From Pseudomonas alliivorans (GTDB lineage: Bacteria; Pseudomonadota; Gammaproteobacteria; Pseudomonadales; Pseudomonadaceae), in NCBI RefSeq assembly GCF_017826695.1, contig NZ_JAFFZW010000002.1:929035-993034 (forward strand): DNA of 64,000 bases, in the 5' to 3' direction. This document shows positions 34,311-47,273 of the stretch, one piece after another. The translations under genes and the position numbers were made by a program. How positions within the stretch are numbered: the first letter of the stretch is position 1; the number at the start of each line of letters is the position of its first letter. The notes under the pieces were generated by a model, which had not been told where the DNA came from, ran no database searches, and saw only the letters and a program-made list of their open reading frames with translations.

Positions 34311-35441
34311 ATGCGTGATCCAGCTCCCTCCAACTCAGAAATGAAGCGCGTGATCGTCGGCATGTCCGGCGGCGTGGACTCTTCCGTTTCCGCCGTACTG
34401 CTCATGGAGCAGGGTTATCAGGTGGAAGGCTTGTTCATGAAGAACTGGGAAGAAGACGACGGAACGGAATATTGCACCGCCCGCGAAGACCTGGCCGACG
34501 CTCAGGCTGTGTGCGACAAGATCGGCATTAAGCTGCACACGGCCAACTTTGCCGCCGAGTACTGGGACAATGTGTTCGAACACTTCCTGGAAGAATACAA
34601 GGCCGGACGCACCCCCAACCCGGACATCCTCTGCAACCGGGAAATCAAGTTCAAGGCCTTCCTGGACTACGCCCTGATGCTGGGTGCCGATCTGATTGCC
34701 ACCGGCCACTATGTGCGCCGCCGGGATATCGACGGCCGTACCGAACTGCTCAAGGGGCTGGACCCGAACAAGGACCAGAGCTATTTCCTGCATGCGGTGG
34801 GTGGCGAACAGATCGCAAGAACGCTGTTTCCGGTCGGCGAACTGGAAAAGCCGGAAGTGCGTGCCATCGCTGAAAAGCATGACCTGGCGACCGCCAGGAA
34901 AAAGGATTCCACCGGGATCTGCTTTATCGGCGAGCGTCGCTTCACCGACTTCCTGCGCCAGTACCTGCCCGCCCAGCCGGGCGAGATCAAGACCACCGAA
35001 GGTGAAGTGATCGGCCGTCACAGCGGACTGATGTACCACACCATCGGCCAGCGCCAGGGCTTGGGCATTGGCGGCCTCAAGGATGCCAGCGATGATCCGT
35101 GGTACGTCCTGGTCAAGGACCTGGAGCACAACGAACTGATTGTCGGCCAGGGCAATGATCACCCTTGGCTGTTCTCACGGGCGCTGGTCTCTTCGGAAAT
35201 CTACTGGGTCAACCCCATCGACCTGAGCAGCCCGCGCAAGCTGACTGCCAAGGTTCGTTATCGCCAGGGCGACCAGCACTGCACGCTGGAGAAGACGGCT
35301 GACGGTTATCGCGCTACGTTCGACGAACCGCAGCGCGCGGTCACACCCGGCCAGTCCGTCGTGTTCTACGATGGCGAAATCTGCCTGGGCGGCGGCGTGA
35401 TCGAAGTCGCCGAACCCTGGACCAGCAAGGACAAGCGTTGA
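34311..35441 (+). CDS. mnmA: MnmA, tRNA 2-thiouridylase
   Basis: A 376-residue PP-loop enzyme (SGGVDSS, residues 19-25) that thiolates U34 of tRNA-Lys, -Glu and -Gln, the end of the IscS-TusA-TusBCD-TusE relay encoded partly at 13-14.5 kb. Catalytic Cys residues are in [12 protein letters not shown] and [13 protein letters not shown] 34311 gives an N-terminal MRDPAPS extension seen in other Pseudomonas; ATG 34341 is an alternative. Stop overlaps hflD (TGATG). Confidence 0.96.
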   Translation: MRDPAPSNSEMKRVIVGMSGGVDSSVSAVLLMEQGYQVEGLFMKNWEEDDGTEYCTAREDLADAQAVCDKIGIKLHTANFAAEYWDNVFEHFLEEYKAGRTPNPDILCNREIKFKAFLDYALMLGADLIATGHYVRRRDIDGRTELLKGLDPNKDQSYFLHAVGGEQIARTLFPVGELEKPEVRAIAEKHDLATARKKDSTGICFIGERRFTDFLRQYLPAQPGEIKTTEGEVIGRHSGLMYHTIGQRQGLGIGGLKDASDDPWYVLVKDLEHNELIVGQGNDHPWLFSRALVSSEIYWVNPIDLSSPRKLTAKVRYRQGDQHCTLEKTADGYRATFDEPQRAVTPGQSVVFYDGEICLGGGVIEVAEPWTSKDKR

Positions 35442-36061
35442 TGACCCCGACTCAGGAACAACTGATCGCGCTGGGTGGCGTATTCCAGGCCGCCGTGCTG
35501 GTCGACCGGATCGCCAAGACCGGCCAGGTCAGCGAAGCGGCGATGAGCTGTATGATCGGCAGCCTGCTGGTGATCGACCCCAAGGACACGCTGGACGTCT
35601 ATGGCGGCGACGACCTGAACCTGCATGAAGGCTATCGCGCGATGGTCAGCGCGCTGGAGCGAGATCCCGCGACCCTGCAGCGCGAGCCGCTGCGCTATGC
35701 CCTGGCCATGCTTGGCCTGGAGCGCCAGCTCGCCAAGCGTGACGACATGCTGGAAGTGATCGGCAAACGGATTCCGGTGATTCAGTCCCAGGCCGAGCAT
35801 TTTGGTGTAGCCCACGAGAATGTCATCGCCGCCACGGGCGCTCTGTATCAGGATACGCTGAGCACATTGCGCCAGCGCATCCAGGTGCACGGCGACATGC
35901 GCAATCTGCAGCAGCCCAACAACGCATCGAAGATCCGCGCCCTGTTGCTGGCCGGGATTCGCTCGGCGCGGTTGTGGCGACAGGTTGGCGGTCATCGCTG
36001 GCAGCTGGTCTTCAATCGACGCAAGCTATTGAAAGAACTTTACCCATTGCTGCACGGCTGA
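35441..36061 (+). CDS. hflD: HflD homologue (YcfC), high-frequency lysogenisation protein family
   Basis: A 206-residue all-helical protein of the HflD family, nearly always next to mnmA. In E. coli it binds phage lambda CII at the inner membrane; its normal cellular role is not known. The signature [17 protein letters not shown] and the C-terminal [20 protein letters not shown] are present. ATG 35441 overlaps the mnmA stop. Confidence 0.92.
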   Translation: MTPTQEQLIALGGVFQAAVLVDRIAKTGQVSEAAMSCMIGSLLVIDPKDTLDVYGGDDLNLHEGYRAMVSALERDPATLQREPLRYALAMLGLERQLAKRDDMLEVIGKRIPVIQSQAEHFGVAHENVIAATGALYQDTLSTLRQRIQVHGDMRNLQQPNNASKIRALLLAGIRSARLWRQVGGHRWQLVFNRRKLLKELYPLLHG

Positions 36062-36138
36062 CCCGCCGCGCCACAATGACCCTCACCACCACAGGCACGG
36101 TGCGATCTACGCTGGTCAGTCCGCCTCAGTCGGACTGA

Positions 36139-37563
<1,425 letters not shown>

Positions 37564-37582
37564 CACGCAAGACAATTTGCAC

Positions 37583-37609
37583 ACGCCCGGCTGTGCCGGG
37601 CGTTTTCAT
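37583..37609 (+). terminator. Terminator of purB
   Basis: ACGCCCGGC, TGT, GCCGGGCGT followed by TTTCATTT, 20 nt after the purB stop and only 16 nt upstream of the roxA start. The following gene must use a promoter inside purB or depend on read-through. Confidence 0.85.
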
Positions 37610-37624
37610 TTCAAGGGCTTACAC

Positions 37625-38791
37625 ATGAATCCTGATATTCCTCTTCAACTTCTGGGCGGCATCAGCGCACGCGTCTTCATGCGTGACTACTGGCAGAAAA
37701 AGCCATTGCTGATCCGTCAGGCATTGCCGGACTTCCAGAGTCCGATCGATGCAGACGAGCTGGCTGGCCTGGCCCTGGAAGAAGAGGTCGAGTCGCGACT
37801 GGTCATCGAAAAGGGCGAGCGGCCCTGGGAGCTGCGTCGCGGCCCGTTCGCCGAAGACGAGTTCAGCAAACTGCCTGAGCGTGAGTGGACCCTGCTGGTC
37901 CAGGCGGTCGATCAGTTCGTTCCGGAAGTCAGCGAACTGCTGGAAAACTTCCGCTTCCTGCCGAGCTGGCGTATCGACGACGTGATGATCAGCTACGCCG
38001 CGCCGGGCGGCAGCGTTGGCCCGCATTTCGACAATTACGACGTGTTTCTGCTTCAGGGTCACGGCAAGCGGCACTGGCAGATCGGCCAGATGTGCGACTC
38101 CGACAGCCCTCTTCTGCAGCACGCAGACCTGCGCATCCTTGCCGACTTCGAAGCGACCGAAGAATGGACGCTTGAGCCGGGCGACATGCTTTACCTGCCA
38201 CCGCGCCTGGCCCACTGCGGCGTGGCCGTGGACGACTGCCTGACCTACTCGGTGGGCTTTCGCGCTCCGGGAGCCGCCGAAGTGCTGACCCACTTCACTG
38301 ACTTCCTCAGCCAGTTCATCTCCGACGAAGAGCGCTACACCGACGCAGACGCACAGCCGGTCAGCGATCCGCACCAGATCCAGCACGACGCACTGGGTCG
38401 CCTCAAGGCCCTGCTGGCCGAACACATGGGCGACGAGCGCCTGCTGCTGACCTGGTTCGGACAGTTCATGACCGAGCCCCGCTACCCGGAGCTGGTGACC
38501 GGCCCGGAACTGGCCGAAGAGGACCTGCTCGACAGTCTGGAACAGGGTGCAGTGCTCATTCGCAATCCGAGCGCACGCCTGGCCTGGTCGGAAGTGGACG
38601 ATGATCTGCTACTGTTTGCCAGTGGCCAGAGCCGCCTGTTGCCGGGCAACCTGCGCGAACTGCTCAAACTGATCTGCGCTGCCGATGCACTGCACAGCGA
38701 AAACCTTGGCCAATGGTTGGCCGATGACGAAGGACGCAATCTGCTTTGCGAACTCGTAAAACAAGGAAGCCTGGGATTTGCCGATGAATAA
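37625..38791 (+). CDS. roxA: RoxA (YcfD), ribosomal protein arginyl hydroxylase (JmjC/cupin)
   Basis: A 388-residue 2-oxoglutarate/Fe(II) oxygenase that in E. coli hydroxylates Arg81 of ribosomal protein L16. The iron facial triad is His134-x-Asp136 (GPHFDNYDVFLLQGHGKRHW) and His197 (PRLAHCG); the dimerisation and winged-helix domains follow (about 215-380). ATG 37625 is chosen since the frame upstream crosses the purB terminator. Overlaps the GNAT gene by 8 bases. Confidence 0.92.
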   Translation: MNPDIPLQLLGGISARVFMRDYWQKKPLLIRQALPDFQSPIDADELAGLALEEEVESRLVIEKGERPWELRRGPFAEDEFSKLPEREWTLLVQAVDQFVPEVSELLENFRFLPSWRIDDVMISYAAPGGSVGPHFDNYDVFLLQGHGKRHWQIGQMCDSDSPLLQHADLRILADFEATEEWTLEPGDMLYLPPRLAHCGVAVDDCLTYSVGFRAPGAAEVLTHFTDFLSQFISDEERYTDADAQPVSDPHQIQHDALGRLKALLAEHMGDERLLLTWFGQFMTEPRYPELVTGPELAEEDLLDSLEQGAVLIRNPSARLAWSEVDDDLLLFASGQSRLLPGNLRELLKLICAADALHSENLGQWLADDEGRNLLCELVKQGSLGFADE

Positions 38792-39206
38792 AGTCACCGT
38801 ATCTGTTGCAGACTGGCAGAGAAAAAACGCCGATATCAGGCGCATCCGCGATGCGGTCTTCATCGCCGAGCAATCGGTTCCGCCAGAACTGGAGTGGGAC
38901 TCGGAGGACATGGATGCCGTGCACTTCCTGGCCTCCGAGGGCGATTACCCGATCGGCACTGCCCGCCTCCTGCAGGATGGTGAAATTGGTCGACTGTCTG
39001 TACTCAAGGACTGGCGAGGCCTCAAGGTCGGTGAAGCACTGCTGACCGCCGCGATCAACGAGGCCGAGAAGCGTGGCTTGAAGGAGCAGAAACTCAGCGC
39101 CCAGGTTCAAGCCATCGCGTTTTACGAGCGTTTCGGCTTCACCGTGGTCAGTGACGAGTTTCTCGAAGCAGGACTGCCACACGTGAACATGGTCCGACAG
39201 GCCTGA
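38784..39206 (+). CDS. GNAT family N-acetyltransferase
   Basis: A 140-residue acetyltransferase of the ElaA/YjcF-like type. Acetyl-CoA loop is in LSVLKDWRGLKVGEALL (R-G-x-x-x-G variant) and the last strands have VQAIAFYERFGFTVVSDEFLEAGLPH, with the Tyr commonly acting as acid. It overlaps the end of roxA, so the pair is translationally coupled. Substrate unknown; a link to ribosome modification is conceivable but only from context. Confidence 0.85.
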   Translation: MNKVTVSVADWQRKNADIRRIRDAVFIAEQSVPPELEWDSEDMDAVHFLASEGDYPIGTARLLQDGEIGRLSVLKDWRGLKVGEALLTAAINEAEKRGLKEQKLSAQVQAIAFYERFGFTVVSDEFLEAGLPHVNMVRQA

Positions 39207-39247
39207 ACCAAGGCATGTAGGCGCTTATAAACGCACTACAAAACATG

Positions 39248-39303
39248 ACGCCCCGATTTTTTTCCAGCCGGACCAGGCTGAGATAAAAATCTCGGGGCGT
39301 TTT
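39248..39303 (+). terminator. Terminator after the GNAT gene
   Basis: ACGCCCCGA and TCGGGGCGT with an inner T5/A5 helix and a 15-20-nt loop, then TTT. It separates the roxA-GNAT pair from the secretin-domain gene. Confidence 0.75.
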
Positions 39304-39385
39304 GCCATCCGGCCATTCAGCTTGCTCGCTACAGGCCGACAACATGGCACACTCATGCTTTACGCAATCATTGCGGAGACTGGAC

Positions 39386-40117
39386 ATGTCAGGACGTACC
39401 CTGCTCGCCTCGCTGCTGATCATATTCAGCACCTGCACACTCGCGGCGACGGAAGTTGTACCGCTGAATTACCGGACCAGTGCCGATCTGCTGCCCGTTG
39501 CCAAATCCTTCCTCGGGCAGGAGGGCACGGTCAGCGCTTACGGAAACCAGCTTGTCGTCAATGCGGACTCACGCAAGATCGAGGAACTTCGCACCTTGAT
39601 TTCGCAACTCGATACCGCGCCCAAGCGCCTGCTCATCAGCGTGGACACCAGTGAAAACGCCTCTCGCAGCGCCAACGGGTCCCGGGTCATCAACTACGGC
39701 ACCGTCAGTCGCGAAGGCGGGGTGCAACAGATACAGGCCACCGAGGGCACGCCAGCGCTCATCCAGGTCGGACAAAGCGTGCCCTTGACCACCTCGTCTA
39801 CCGACTCTTACGGCTACGCGCAGAGCAATACCGAATACCGCAACGTGACTCAAGGGTTTTACGTCACCGCCAGCGTCACAGGCGAAACTGTGCACCTGAA
39901 TATCAGCACCAACCGCGACCGGATGAGCCAGGAACGCCCTGACGCCATCAAGGTGCAAAGCACCGACAGCCAGGTCAGCGGCCGCCTCGGTGAATGGATC
40001 ACGCTGGCCAGTAGCAGCGACCAGTCGATGGCCGATCAGAACGGCGTCGCCCAACGCTATTCGACCCAGGGTCGGGACGACATGGTACTGCGCGTAATGG
40101 TGCAAGCCCTCGAATAG
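39386..40117 (+). CDS. Exported secretin N-domain-like protein of unknown role
   Basis: A 243-residue protein with a signal peptide (about 1-20, ending LAA). Residues 25-75 (VVPLNYRTSADLLPVAKSFL, YGNQLVVNAD, IEELRTLISQLDT) match the NolW/secretin N1-type fold, and residues 80-240 resemble part of the secretin domain (QVGQSVPLTTSSTDSYG; GEWITLASSSDQS), but it is too short for a pore and no secretion genes are near. Homologues appear in many Pseudomonas near aceA, as I recall. ATG 39386 with CGGAG upstream. Possibly a periplasmic or outer membrane assembly factor; function not assigned. Confidence 0.75.
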   Translation: MSGRTLLASLLIIFSTCTLAATEVVPLNYRTSADLLPVAKSFLGQEGTVSAYGNQLVVNADSRKIEELRTLISQLDTAPKRLLISVDTSENASRSANGSRVINYGTVSREGGVQQIQATEGTPALIQVGQSVPLTTSSTDSYGYAQSNTEYRNVTQGFYVTASVTGETVHLNISTNRDRMSQERPDAIKVQSTDSQVSGRLGEWITLASSSDQSMADQNGVAQRYSTQGRDDMVLRVMVQALE

Positions 40118-40225
40118 CCTGCGCACGCCTGAAAGCCAATACCTGCGGGGCTTTTAATGACCAACCGGTCGCTTTCAAACAGATATGTAGTGATTCATAA
40201 AAAGCACTACAAATTGTTTGACGGA

Positions 40226-40254
40226 CAAAAAACCGCGAGGCATGATTGCCTCGC
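40226..40254 (-). terminator. Minus-strand intrinsic terminator in the secretin-like/aceA gap
   Basis: GCGAGGCA (40235-40242), TGAT, TGCCTCGC (40247-40254). On the minus strand the stem is followed by GGTTTTTTG, a good U-tract; on the plus strand there is none. It therefore implies a transcript reading leftward from the aceA side, ending 55 nt after the small open frame at 40310-40513. Confidence 0.75.
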
Positions 40255-40309
40255 TCCCGCTGATCAGAGGCCCTGAACAGGCCTTCGAATCGCCGCTCTG
40301 ACCCACCCA

Positions 40310-40513
40310 CTAGAGCCGATTCGTGTCCGCACCGCCCACAAGGCAGTTTGACGAGGTTGCGACTGGAACGAAGTTGTCCCGAGGGACGGAAGCGTAAACG
40401 GTAACCCGGCAAGGCTTTTGGTGACGCACAACGGCATCCACGAGCCAGACTGTCCACTTGACTGAGTCATGCCCGGCGCCCTGCTCTCTCTCCTCGAGCC
40501 ATCGTTCATCCAT
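40310..40513 (-). CDS. Possible small hypothetical protein divergent from aceA
   Basis: A 67-codon frame with a charged start and a core reading WTVWLVDAVVRHQKP then VTVYASVPRDNFVPVA, ending near NCLVGGADTNRL. Third positions are mostly G or C as in nearby genes, and an intrinsic terminator on the same strand follows 55 nt after the stop. Against it: no clear ribosome site before ATG 40513, and the frame is short. An untranslated small RNA ending at the same terminator is the alternative. No family recognised. Confidence 0.4.
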   Translation of the reverse strand: MDERWLEEREQGAGHDSVKWTVWLVDAVVRHQKPCRVTVYASVPRDNFVPVATSSNCLVGGADTNRL

Positions 40514-40645
40514 CGCAGTCAGTCAAGCCCCGGCCCGACGCAGGGTCTCTTGTCAGCGAGCAGCCATCTACCGTGCCTTCGATAAACAAGGCGTTTTGGC
40601 GGAGCAGGACTTTCCAACAAGACCTACTTCTAGAGGTTTATCTCC

Positions 40646-41971
40646 ATGGCACTGACACGCGAACAACAAATAGCGGCTCTCGAGAAAGACTGGGCTGAAA
40701 ATCCGCGCTGGAAACACGTGACTCGTACCTATTCCGCCGCTGATGTGGTCCGCTTGCGTGGCTCGGTTCAACCGGAACACACCCTCGCAAAAATGGGCGC
40801 CGACAAGCTCTGGAATCTGGTCACGCAAGGTGCCAGGCCGTCCTTCCGGCCTGACAAGGACTTCGTCAACTGTATGGGCGCGCTGACAGGCGGCCAGGCG
40901 GTTCAGCAGGTCAAGGCTGGCATTCAGGCGATCTACCTCTCCGGCTGGCAGGTTGCCGCCGACAACAACTCTGCCGAGTCCATGTACCCGGATCAGTCGC
41001 TGTACCCGGTTGATTCGGTGCCGACCGTGGTCAAGCGCATCAATAACTCGTTCCGTCGCGCCGACCAGATCCAGTGGAAAGCCGGCAAGAATCCGGGTGA
41101 TGAAGGCTATATCGACTATTTCGCGCCCATCGTGGCAGACGCAGAAGCCGGTTTCGGCGGCGTACTGAACGCCTACGAGCTGATGAAAAGCATGATCGAG
41201 GCCGGTGCTGCCGGCGTTCACTTCGAGGACCAACTGGCCTCGGTGAAGAAATGCGGTCACATGGGTGGCAAGGTGCTCGTGCCCACTCAGGAAGCCATTC
41301 AGAAGCTGGTGGCTGCCCGCCTGGCTGCCGACGTAGCAGGCGTGCCGACCATCATTCTGGCCCGTACCGACGCCAACGCCGCGGACTTGCTGACCTCGGA
41401 CTGCGACCCTTACGACAAGCCGTTCGTGACCGGTCAGCGCACGCCGGAAGGTTTCTACAAGGTCCGTGCCGGTCTGGATCAGGCGATCTCCCGCGGCCTG
41501 GCCTACGCGCCATACGCCGATCTGATCTGGTGCGAGACCGCAAAACCGGATCTGGACGAAGCACGTCGCTTCGCCGAGGCGATCAAAAAGGAATACCCGG
41601 ACCAGTTGCTGTCTTATAACTGCTCGCCTTCCTTCAACTGGAAGAAGAATCTGGACGACGCGACCATCGCGAAATTTCAGCGCGAGCTGTCGGCAATGGG
41701 CTACAAACACCAGTTCATCACCCTGGCCGGCATCCATAACATGTGGCACAGCATGTTTAACCTCGCGCACGACTATGCCCGCAACGACATGACCGCTTAC
41801 GTGAAACTGCAGGAACAGGAGTTCGCCGACGCCGCCAAGGGCTACACCTTCGTGGCCCACCAGCAGGAAGTGGGCACTGGCTACTTCGACGACATGACCA
41901 CCGTGATCCAGGGCGGCGTGTCGTCGGTCACTGCTTTGACCGGCTCGACAGAAGAAGAACAGTTCCACTGA
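40646..41971 (+). CDS. aceA: Isocitrate lyase
   Basis: A 441-residue glyoxylate shunt enzyme splitting isocitrate into succinate and glyoxylate. The catalytic loop KKCGHMGGK (about 201-209, Cys about 203) and [15 protein letters not shown] [21 protein letters not shown] (here [12 protein letters not shown]) are present, and it ends in the usual flexible tail. ATG 40646 with a modest TAGAGG site. Competes with Icd and Idh for isocitrate; malate synthase is not in this window. Confidence 0.97.
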   Translation: MALTREQQIAALEKDWAENPRWKHVTRTYSAADVVRLRGSVQPEHTLAKMGADKLWNLVTQGARPSFRPDKDFVNCMGALTGGQAVQQVKAGIQAIYLSGWQVAADNNSAESMYPDQSLYPVDSVPTVVKRINNSFRRADQIQWKAGKNPGDEGYIDYFAPIVADAEAGFGGVLNAYELMKSMIEAGAAGVHFEDQLASVKKCGHMGGKVLVPTQEAIQKLVAARLAADVAGVPTIILARTDANAADLLTSDCDPYDKPFVTGQRTPEGFYKVRAGLDQAISRGLAYAPYADLIWCETAKPDLDEARRFAEAIKKEYPDQLLSYNCSPSFNWKKNLDDATIAKFQRELSAMGYKHQFITLAGIHNMWHSMFNLAHDYARNDMTAYVKLQEQEFADAAKGYTFVAHQQEVGTGYFDDMTTVIQGGVSSVTALTGSTEEEQFH

Positions 41972-41993
41972 TCCAACCGGCAATGCGCCAGAT

Positions 41994-42021
41994 AAAAACC
42001 GCCCCAAGGGGCGGTTTTTTT
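41994..42021 (+). terminator. Terminator of aceA
   Basis: AAAAACCGCCCC, AA, GGGGCGGTTTTTTT; a 12-bp stem with T7, 23 nt after the aceA stop. Confidence 0.95.
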
Positions 42022-42423
42022 ATTCCCGGGCATCGGTGCACTGTATTGATCCGGGACAATGTAAGACTCTGCGCGCAATGCGATAAAACCTGCAGACTCT
42101 TAATCAACTCATGGCGTAACTATGGCAGGTTGAACTAACAGAACCCTTCAAATGATATCAATTATCATTCAAATTGCGTTTCATTCATTTTCGACCGGTT
42201 GATACATAATTGGCAAAATGCGCTGTAACGCCCGCCTGGCAGGCCCTCCGGCCTTGTTTCGGGCTTATAGCCGATTGATTCGTTGAATAAATTTGATGTA
42301 GAAAATTTACTTGCCAACTGTTTGCACATAAAATCATCGCGTTGACTGCTCTGCGACATTTCGTCACTGCCTCGACTCTTTATCAAGCACAGAGACCTTT
42401 GCTCTCTAACAAGGACTGCCAGC
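42022..42423. other. nuo operon leader and promoter region, no gene
   Basis: About 400 bp without a credible frame. It is A/T-rich from 42100 to 42330, as expected for the nuo promoter, and holds a Fur-box-like inverted repeat (42153-42167). An AAGGAC ribosome site precedes nuoA. Confidence 0.6.
42153..42167. promoter_or_regulatory. Fur-box-like inverted repeat upstream of nuoA
   Basis: TGATATC-A-ATTATCA: compared with the 7-1-7 Fur motif TGATAAT-n-ATTATCA, 12 of 14 positions agree (right half exact). It is 257 bp before the nuoA start. Complex I holds many Fe-S clusters, so iron control would make sense, but chance occurrence in A/T-rich DNA cannot be excluded. Confidence 0.4.
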
Positions 42424-42837
42424 ATGCCCGAATCGACAGGATTGATTGCCCACAACTGGGGCTTCGCCATTTTCCTTTTGGGTGTTGTCGGCCTTTGCGC
42501 CTTCATGCTCGGTCTCTCCAGCCTGCTCGGAAGCAAGGCCTGGGGCCGCAGCAAGAACGAACCTTTCGAATCCGGCATGTTGCCCACCGGCAGCGCGCGT
42601 CTGCGTCTCTCCGCAAAATTCTATCTGGTCGCGATGCTTTTCGTGATCTTTGACATTGAAGCCCTTTTTCTCTTTGCCTGGTCTGTGTCCGTCCGTGAAA
42701 GCGGCTGGACCGGATTCGTCGAAGCTCTCGTTTTCATAGCAATTCTGTTGGCAGGTCTTGTCTACCTATGGCGGGTTGGAGCACTTGATTGGGCTCCTGA
42801 AGGTCGCCGTAACCGGCAAGCGAAGCTGAAACAATGA
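42424..42837 (+). CDS. nuoA: NuoA, complex I subunit A
   Basis: A 137-residue membrane subunit with three helices (about 13-36, 65-87, 97-118) and the conserved KNEPFESGM loop and [11 protein letters not shown] segment at the quinone-site interface. First of the 13-gene nuo operon, on plus. The start has AAGGAC. Confidence 0.96.
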
Positions 42838-42847
42838 GGCTTTGGCG

Positions 42848-43522
42848 ATGCAATACAACCTTACAAGGATCGACCCGGACGCTCCTAACGAGCAGTACCC
42901 CATCGGCAAACGGGAAACCGTTTCCGATCCGTTAGAAGACCAAGTCCACAAAAACATTTTCATGGGCAAGCTCGAAGACGTGCTGAACGGTGCGGTCAAC
43001 TGGGGACGTAAAAATTCCCTGTGGCCCTACAACTTCGGCCTGTCGTGCTGCTACGTGGAAATGACCACCGCCTTTACGGCTCCTCACGACATCGCGCGCT
43101 TTGGCGCCGAGGTTATCCGGGCTTCGCCACGTCAGGCGGATTTCATGGTAATCGCCGGTACGCCTTTCCTGAAGATGGCTCCCATCATTCAGCGTCTGTA
43201 TGAACAGATGCTTGAACCGAAATGGGTCATTTCCATGGGCGCCTGTGCCAACTCCGGTGGCATGTACGACATCTATTCCGTGGTTCAAGGTGTGGACAAG
43301 TTCCTCCCCGTGGATGTCTACGTGCCCGGCTGCCCGCCCCGCCCCGAGGCATTCCTGCAAGGCCTGATGCTGCTGCAGGAATCCATCGGCCAGGAGCGTC
43401 GCCCACTTTCCTGGGTCGTCGGTGATCAAGGCGTCTATCGCGCCGACATGCCGTCGCAAAAGGAACAGCGCCGCGAACAGCGTATTCAGGTCACCAACCT
43501 GCGCAGCCCCGACGAAGTCTGA
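42848..43522 (+). CDS. nuoB: NuoB, complex I subunit B (cluster N2)
   Basis: A 224-residue peripheral-arm subunit holding the terminal Fe-S cluster N2: tandem Cys in [17 protein letters not shown] and VPGCPPRPE. An in-frame TTG at 42842 is passed over for ATG 42848. It lies 10 nt after nuoA. Confidence 0.97.
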   Translation: MQYNLTRIDPDAPNEQYPIGKRETVSDPLEDQVHKNIFMGKLEDVLNGAVNWGRKNSLWPYNFGLSCCYVEMTTAFTAPHDIARFGAEVIRASPRQADFMVIAGTPFLKMAPIIQRLYEQMLEPKWVISMGACANSGGMYDIYSVVQGVDKFLPVDVYVPGCPPRPEAFLQGLMLLQESIGQERRPLSWVVGDQGVYRADMPSQKEQRREQRIQVTNLRSPDEV

Positions 43523-43587
43523 TCCAGCCCGTTCTTCTTATAAAAAAGACAGGAACCGGGGTTGATTCTGTACGTTGACCGAAGTGA

Positions 43588-45378
<1,791 letters not shown>

Positions 45379-45380
45379 GC

Positions 45381-45878
45381 ATGAACAGCCCGCTTATCCA
45401 GACAGACCGTTTCGCGCTGAGCGAAACAGAGCGCTCGGCCATCGAGCATGAAATGCATCACTACGAGGATCCGCGCGCGGCATCCATCGAAGCCCTGAAG
45501 ATCGTTCAGAAGGAACGTGGCTGGGTGCCGGACGGTGCGATCTACGCCATTGGCGATCTGCTGGGCATTCCTGCCAGCGACGTCGAAGGCGTGGCCACCT
45601 TCTACAGCCAGATTTTCCGTCAGCCGGTCGGACGCCACATCATTCGTGTCTGCAACAGCATGGTTTGCTTCATCGGCGGCCACGAATCAGTGGTCGACGA
45701 GATCAAGAGTTCGCTGGGCATCGGCCTGGGTCAAACCACCGAAGACGGCCGCTTCACCCTGCTGCCCGTCTGCTGCCTGGGCAACTGCGACAAGGCTCCG
45801 GCCGTGATGGTCGATGACGATACTTTCGGCGACGTACAGCCTGCTGGCGTAGCCAAGATGCTGGAGGGTTACCTATGA
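45381..45878 (+). CDS. nuoE: NuoE, complex I subunit E (cluster N1a)
   Basis: A 165-residue thioredoxin-like 2Fe-2S protein of the NADH dehydrogenase tip. Ligands are CNSMVC (C-x4-C) and CLGNC (C-x3-C) in the expected places. The stop overlaps nuoF (ATGA). Confidence 0.96.
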   Translation: MNSPLIQTDRFALSETERSAIEHEMHHYEDPRAASIEALKIVQKERGWVPDGAIYAIGDLLGIPASDVEGVATFYSQIFRQPVGRHIIRVCNSMVCFIGGHESVVDEIKSSLGIGLGQTTEDGRFTLLPVCCLGNCDKAPAVMVDDDTFGDVQPAGVAKMLEGYL

Positions 45879-47233
45879 CCATCACGTCCTTCGGCCCTGC
45901 GAACCGCATTGCGCGCACCGCAGAAACTCACCCGTTGACCTGGCGTCTGCGTGATGACGGCGAGCCAGTGTGGCTTGACGAATACCAGACCAAAGACGGC
46001 TACGCAGCAGCGCGCAAGGCGCTGCTCCAGCAGTCGGCCGACGAGATCGTCCAGTCCGTCAAGGACTCCGGTCTCAAGGGTCGCGGCGGCGCAGGCTTCC
46101 CCACTGGCGTGAAGTGGGGCCTGATGCCAAAAGACGAGTCCATGAACATCCGCTACCTGCTGTGCAACGCGGACGAGATGGAGCCCAATACCTGGAAAGA
46201 CCGCATGCTGATGGAGCAACTGCCCCATCTGCTGGTAGAGGGCATGCTCATCAGCGCCAAGGCCCTGAAAGCCTATCGTGGTTACATCTTCCTGCGTGGC
46301 GAATACGTGACGGCGGCCAAGCACCTGAACCGCGCCGTGGCCGAGGCCAAGGCAGCGGGACTGCTGGGCAAGAACATTCTGGGCACCGGTTTCGATTTCG
46401 AGCTGTTCGTGCACACCGGCGCCGGTCGTTACATCTGCGGTGAAGAGACCGCACTGATCAACTCCCTGGAAGGCCGCCGCGCCAACCCGCGCTCCAAGCC
46501 GCCCTTCCCCGCTGCCGTGGGTGTCTGGGGCAAGCCTACCTGCGTGAACAACGTCGAAACCCTGTGCAACGTGCCAGCCATCGTCAACAACGGCAACGAC
46601 TGGTACAAGTCGCTTGCCCGCGAAGGCAGTGAAGACCATGGCACCAAGCTGATGGGCTTCTCCGGCAAGGTCAAGAACCCCGGCCTGTGGGAGCTGCCAT
46701 TCGGCGTGCAGGCTCGCGAACTGTTCGAAGACTATGCCGGTGGCATGCGCGACGGCTTCAAGCTCAAGTGCTGGCAGCCTGGGGGTGCCGGTACAGGCTT
46801 CCTGCTGCCGGAGCATCTGGATGCCCAGATGTATGCCGGTGGCATTGCCAAGGTCGGTACGCGGATGGGTACCGGTCTGGCCATGGCGGTCGATGACTCG
46901 GTGAACATGGTTTCGCTGCTGCGCAACATGGAAGAGTTCTTTGCCCAGGAATCCTGCGGGTTCTGTACGCCATGCCGCGACGGCCTGCCGTGGAGCGTGA
47001 AGATGCTGCGCGCGATCGAGAACGGTCAGGGCCAGCCGGGTGATATCGAAACCCTGCTCGGTCTGGTCAATTTCCTCGGCCCTGGCAAGACCTTCTGTGC
47101 ACACGCACCAGGAGCCGTCGAGCCGCTGGGCAGTGCGATCAAATACTTCCGGTCCGAGTTCGAAGCCGGTATCGCACCCGCACGACCAGACACGCTGACA
47201 CCCGGCAAAAGTCCGACCATGGTCGGCGCATAA
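45875..47233 (+). CDS. nuoF: NuoF, complex I subunit F (NADH/FMN site, cluster N3)
   Basis: A 452-residue NADH-oxidising subunit: NADH-binding [10 protein letters not shown] (about 69-78), FMN-binding [19 protein letters not shown], and N3 ligands in [12 protein letters not shown] plus the distant Cys of TFCAHAPGA. It is followed by an unusual 139-nt gap before nuoG. Confidence 0.97.
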   Translation: MTITSFGPANRIARTAETHPLTWRLRDDGEPVWLDEYQTKDGYAAARKALLQQSADEIVQSVKDSGLKGRGGAGFPTGVKWGLMPKDESMNIRYLLCNADEMEPNTWKDRMLMEQLPHLLVEGMLISAKALKAYRGYIFLRGEYVTAAKHLNRAVAEAKAAGLLGKNILGTGFDFELFVHTGAGRYICGEETALINSLEGRRANPRSKPPFPAAVGVWGKPTCVNNVETLCNVPAIVNNGNDWYKSLAREGSEDHGTKLMGFSGKVKNPGLWELPFGVQARELFEDYAGGMRDGFKLKCWQPGGAGTGFLLPEHLDAQMYAGGIAKVGTRMGTGLAMAVDDSVNMVSLLRNMEEFFAQESCGFCTPCRDGLPWSVKMLRAIENGQGQPGDIETLLGLVNFLGPGKTFCAHAPGAVEPLGSAIKYFRSEFEAGIAPARPDTLTPGKSPTMVGA

Positions 47234-47244
47234 CAAGACACACC

Positions 47245-47273
47245 GGACGGCGGACTTTTCAAGGCCGCCGTCC
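47245..47273 (+). other. GC-rich stem-loop in the nuoF-nuoG gap
   Basis: GGACGGCGG and CCGCCGTCC form a 9-bp perfect stem with an 11-nt loop, 12 nt after the nuoF stop. Only TTG follows, so it is at most a weak terminator; it could be a processing site or 3'-end protector within the operon. The rest of the gap (47274-47372) shows no gene. Confidence 0.6.

Noticed and set aside
39999..40457. 152-codon minus frame over the secretin-like gene end
   Set aside because: It crosses the minus-strand terminator at 40226-40254 and overlaps a better supported gene; composition is random-like.
42165..42587. 140-codon minus frame before and over nuoA
   Set aside because: It overlaps the nuoA start and promoter, has no domain, and its codon use is poor.
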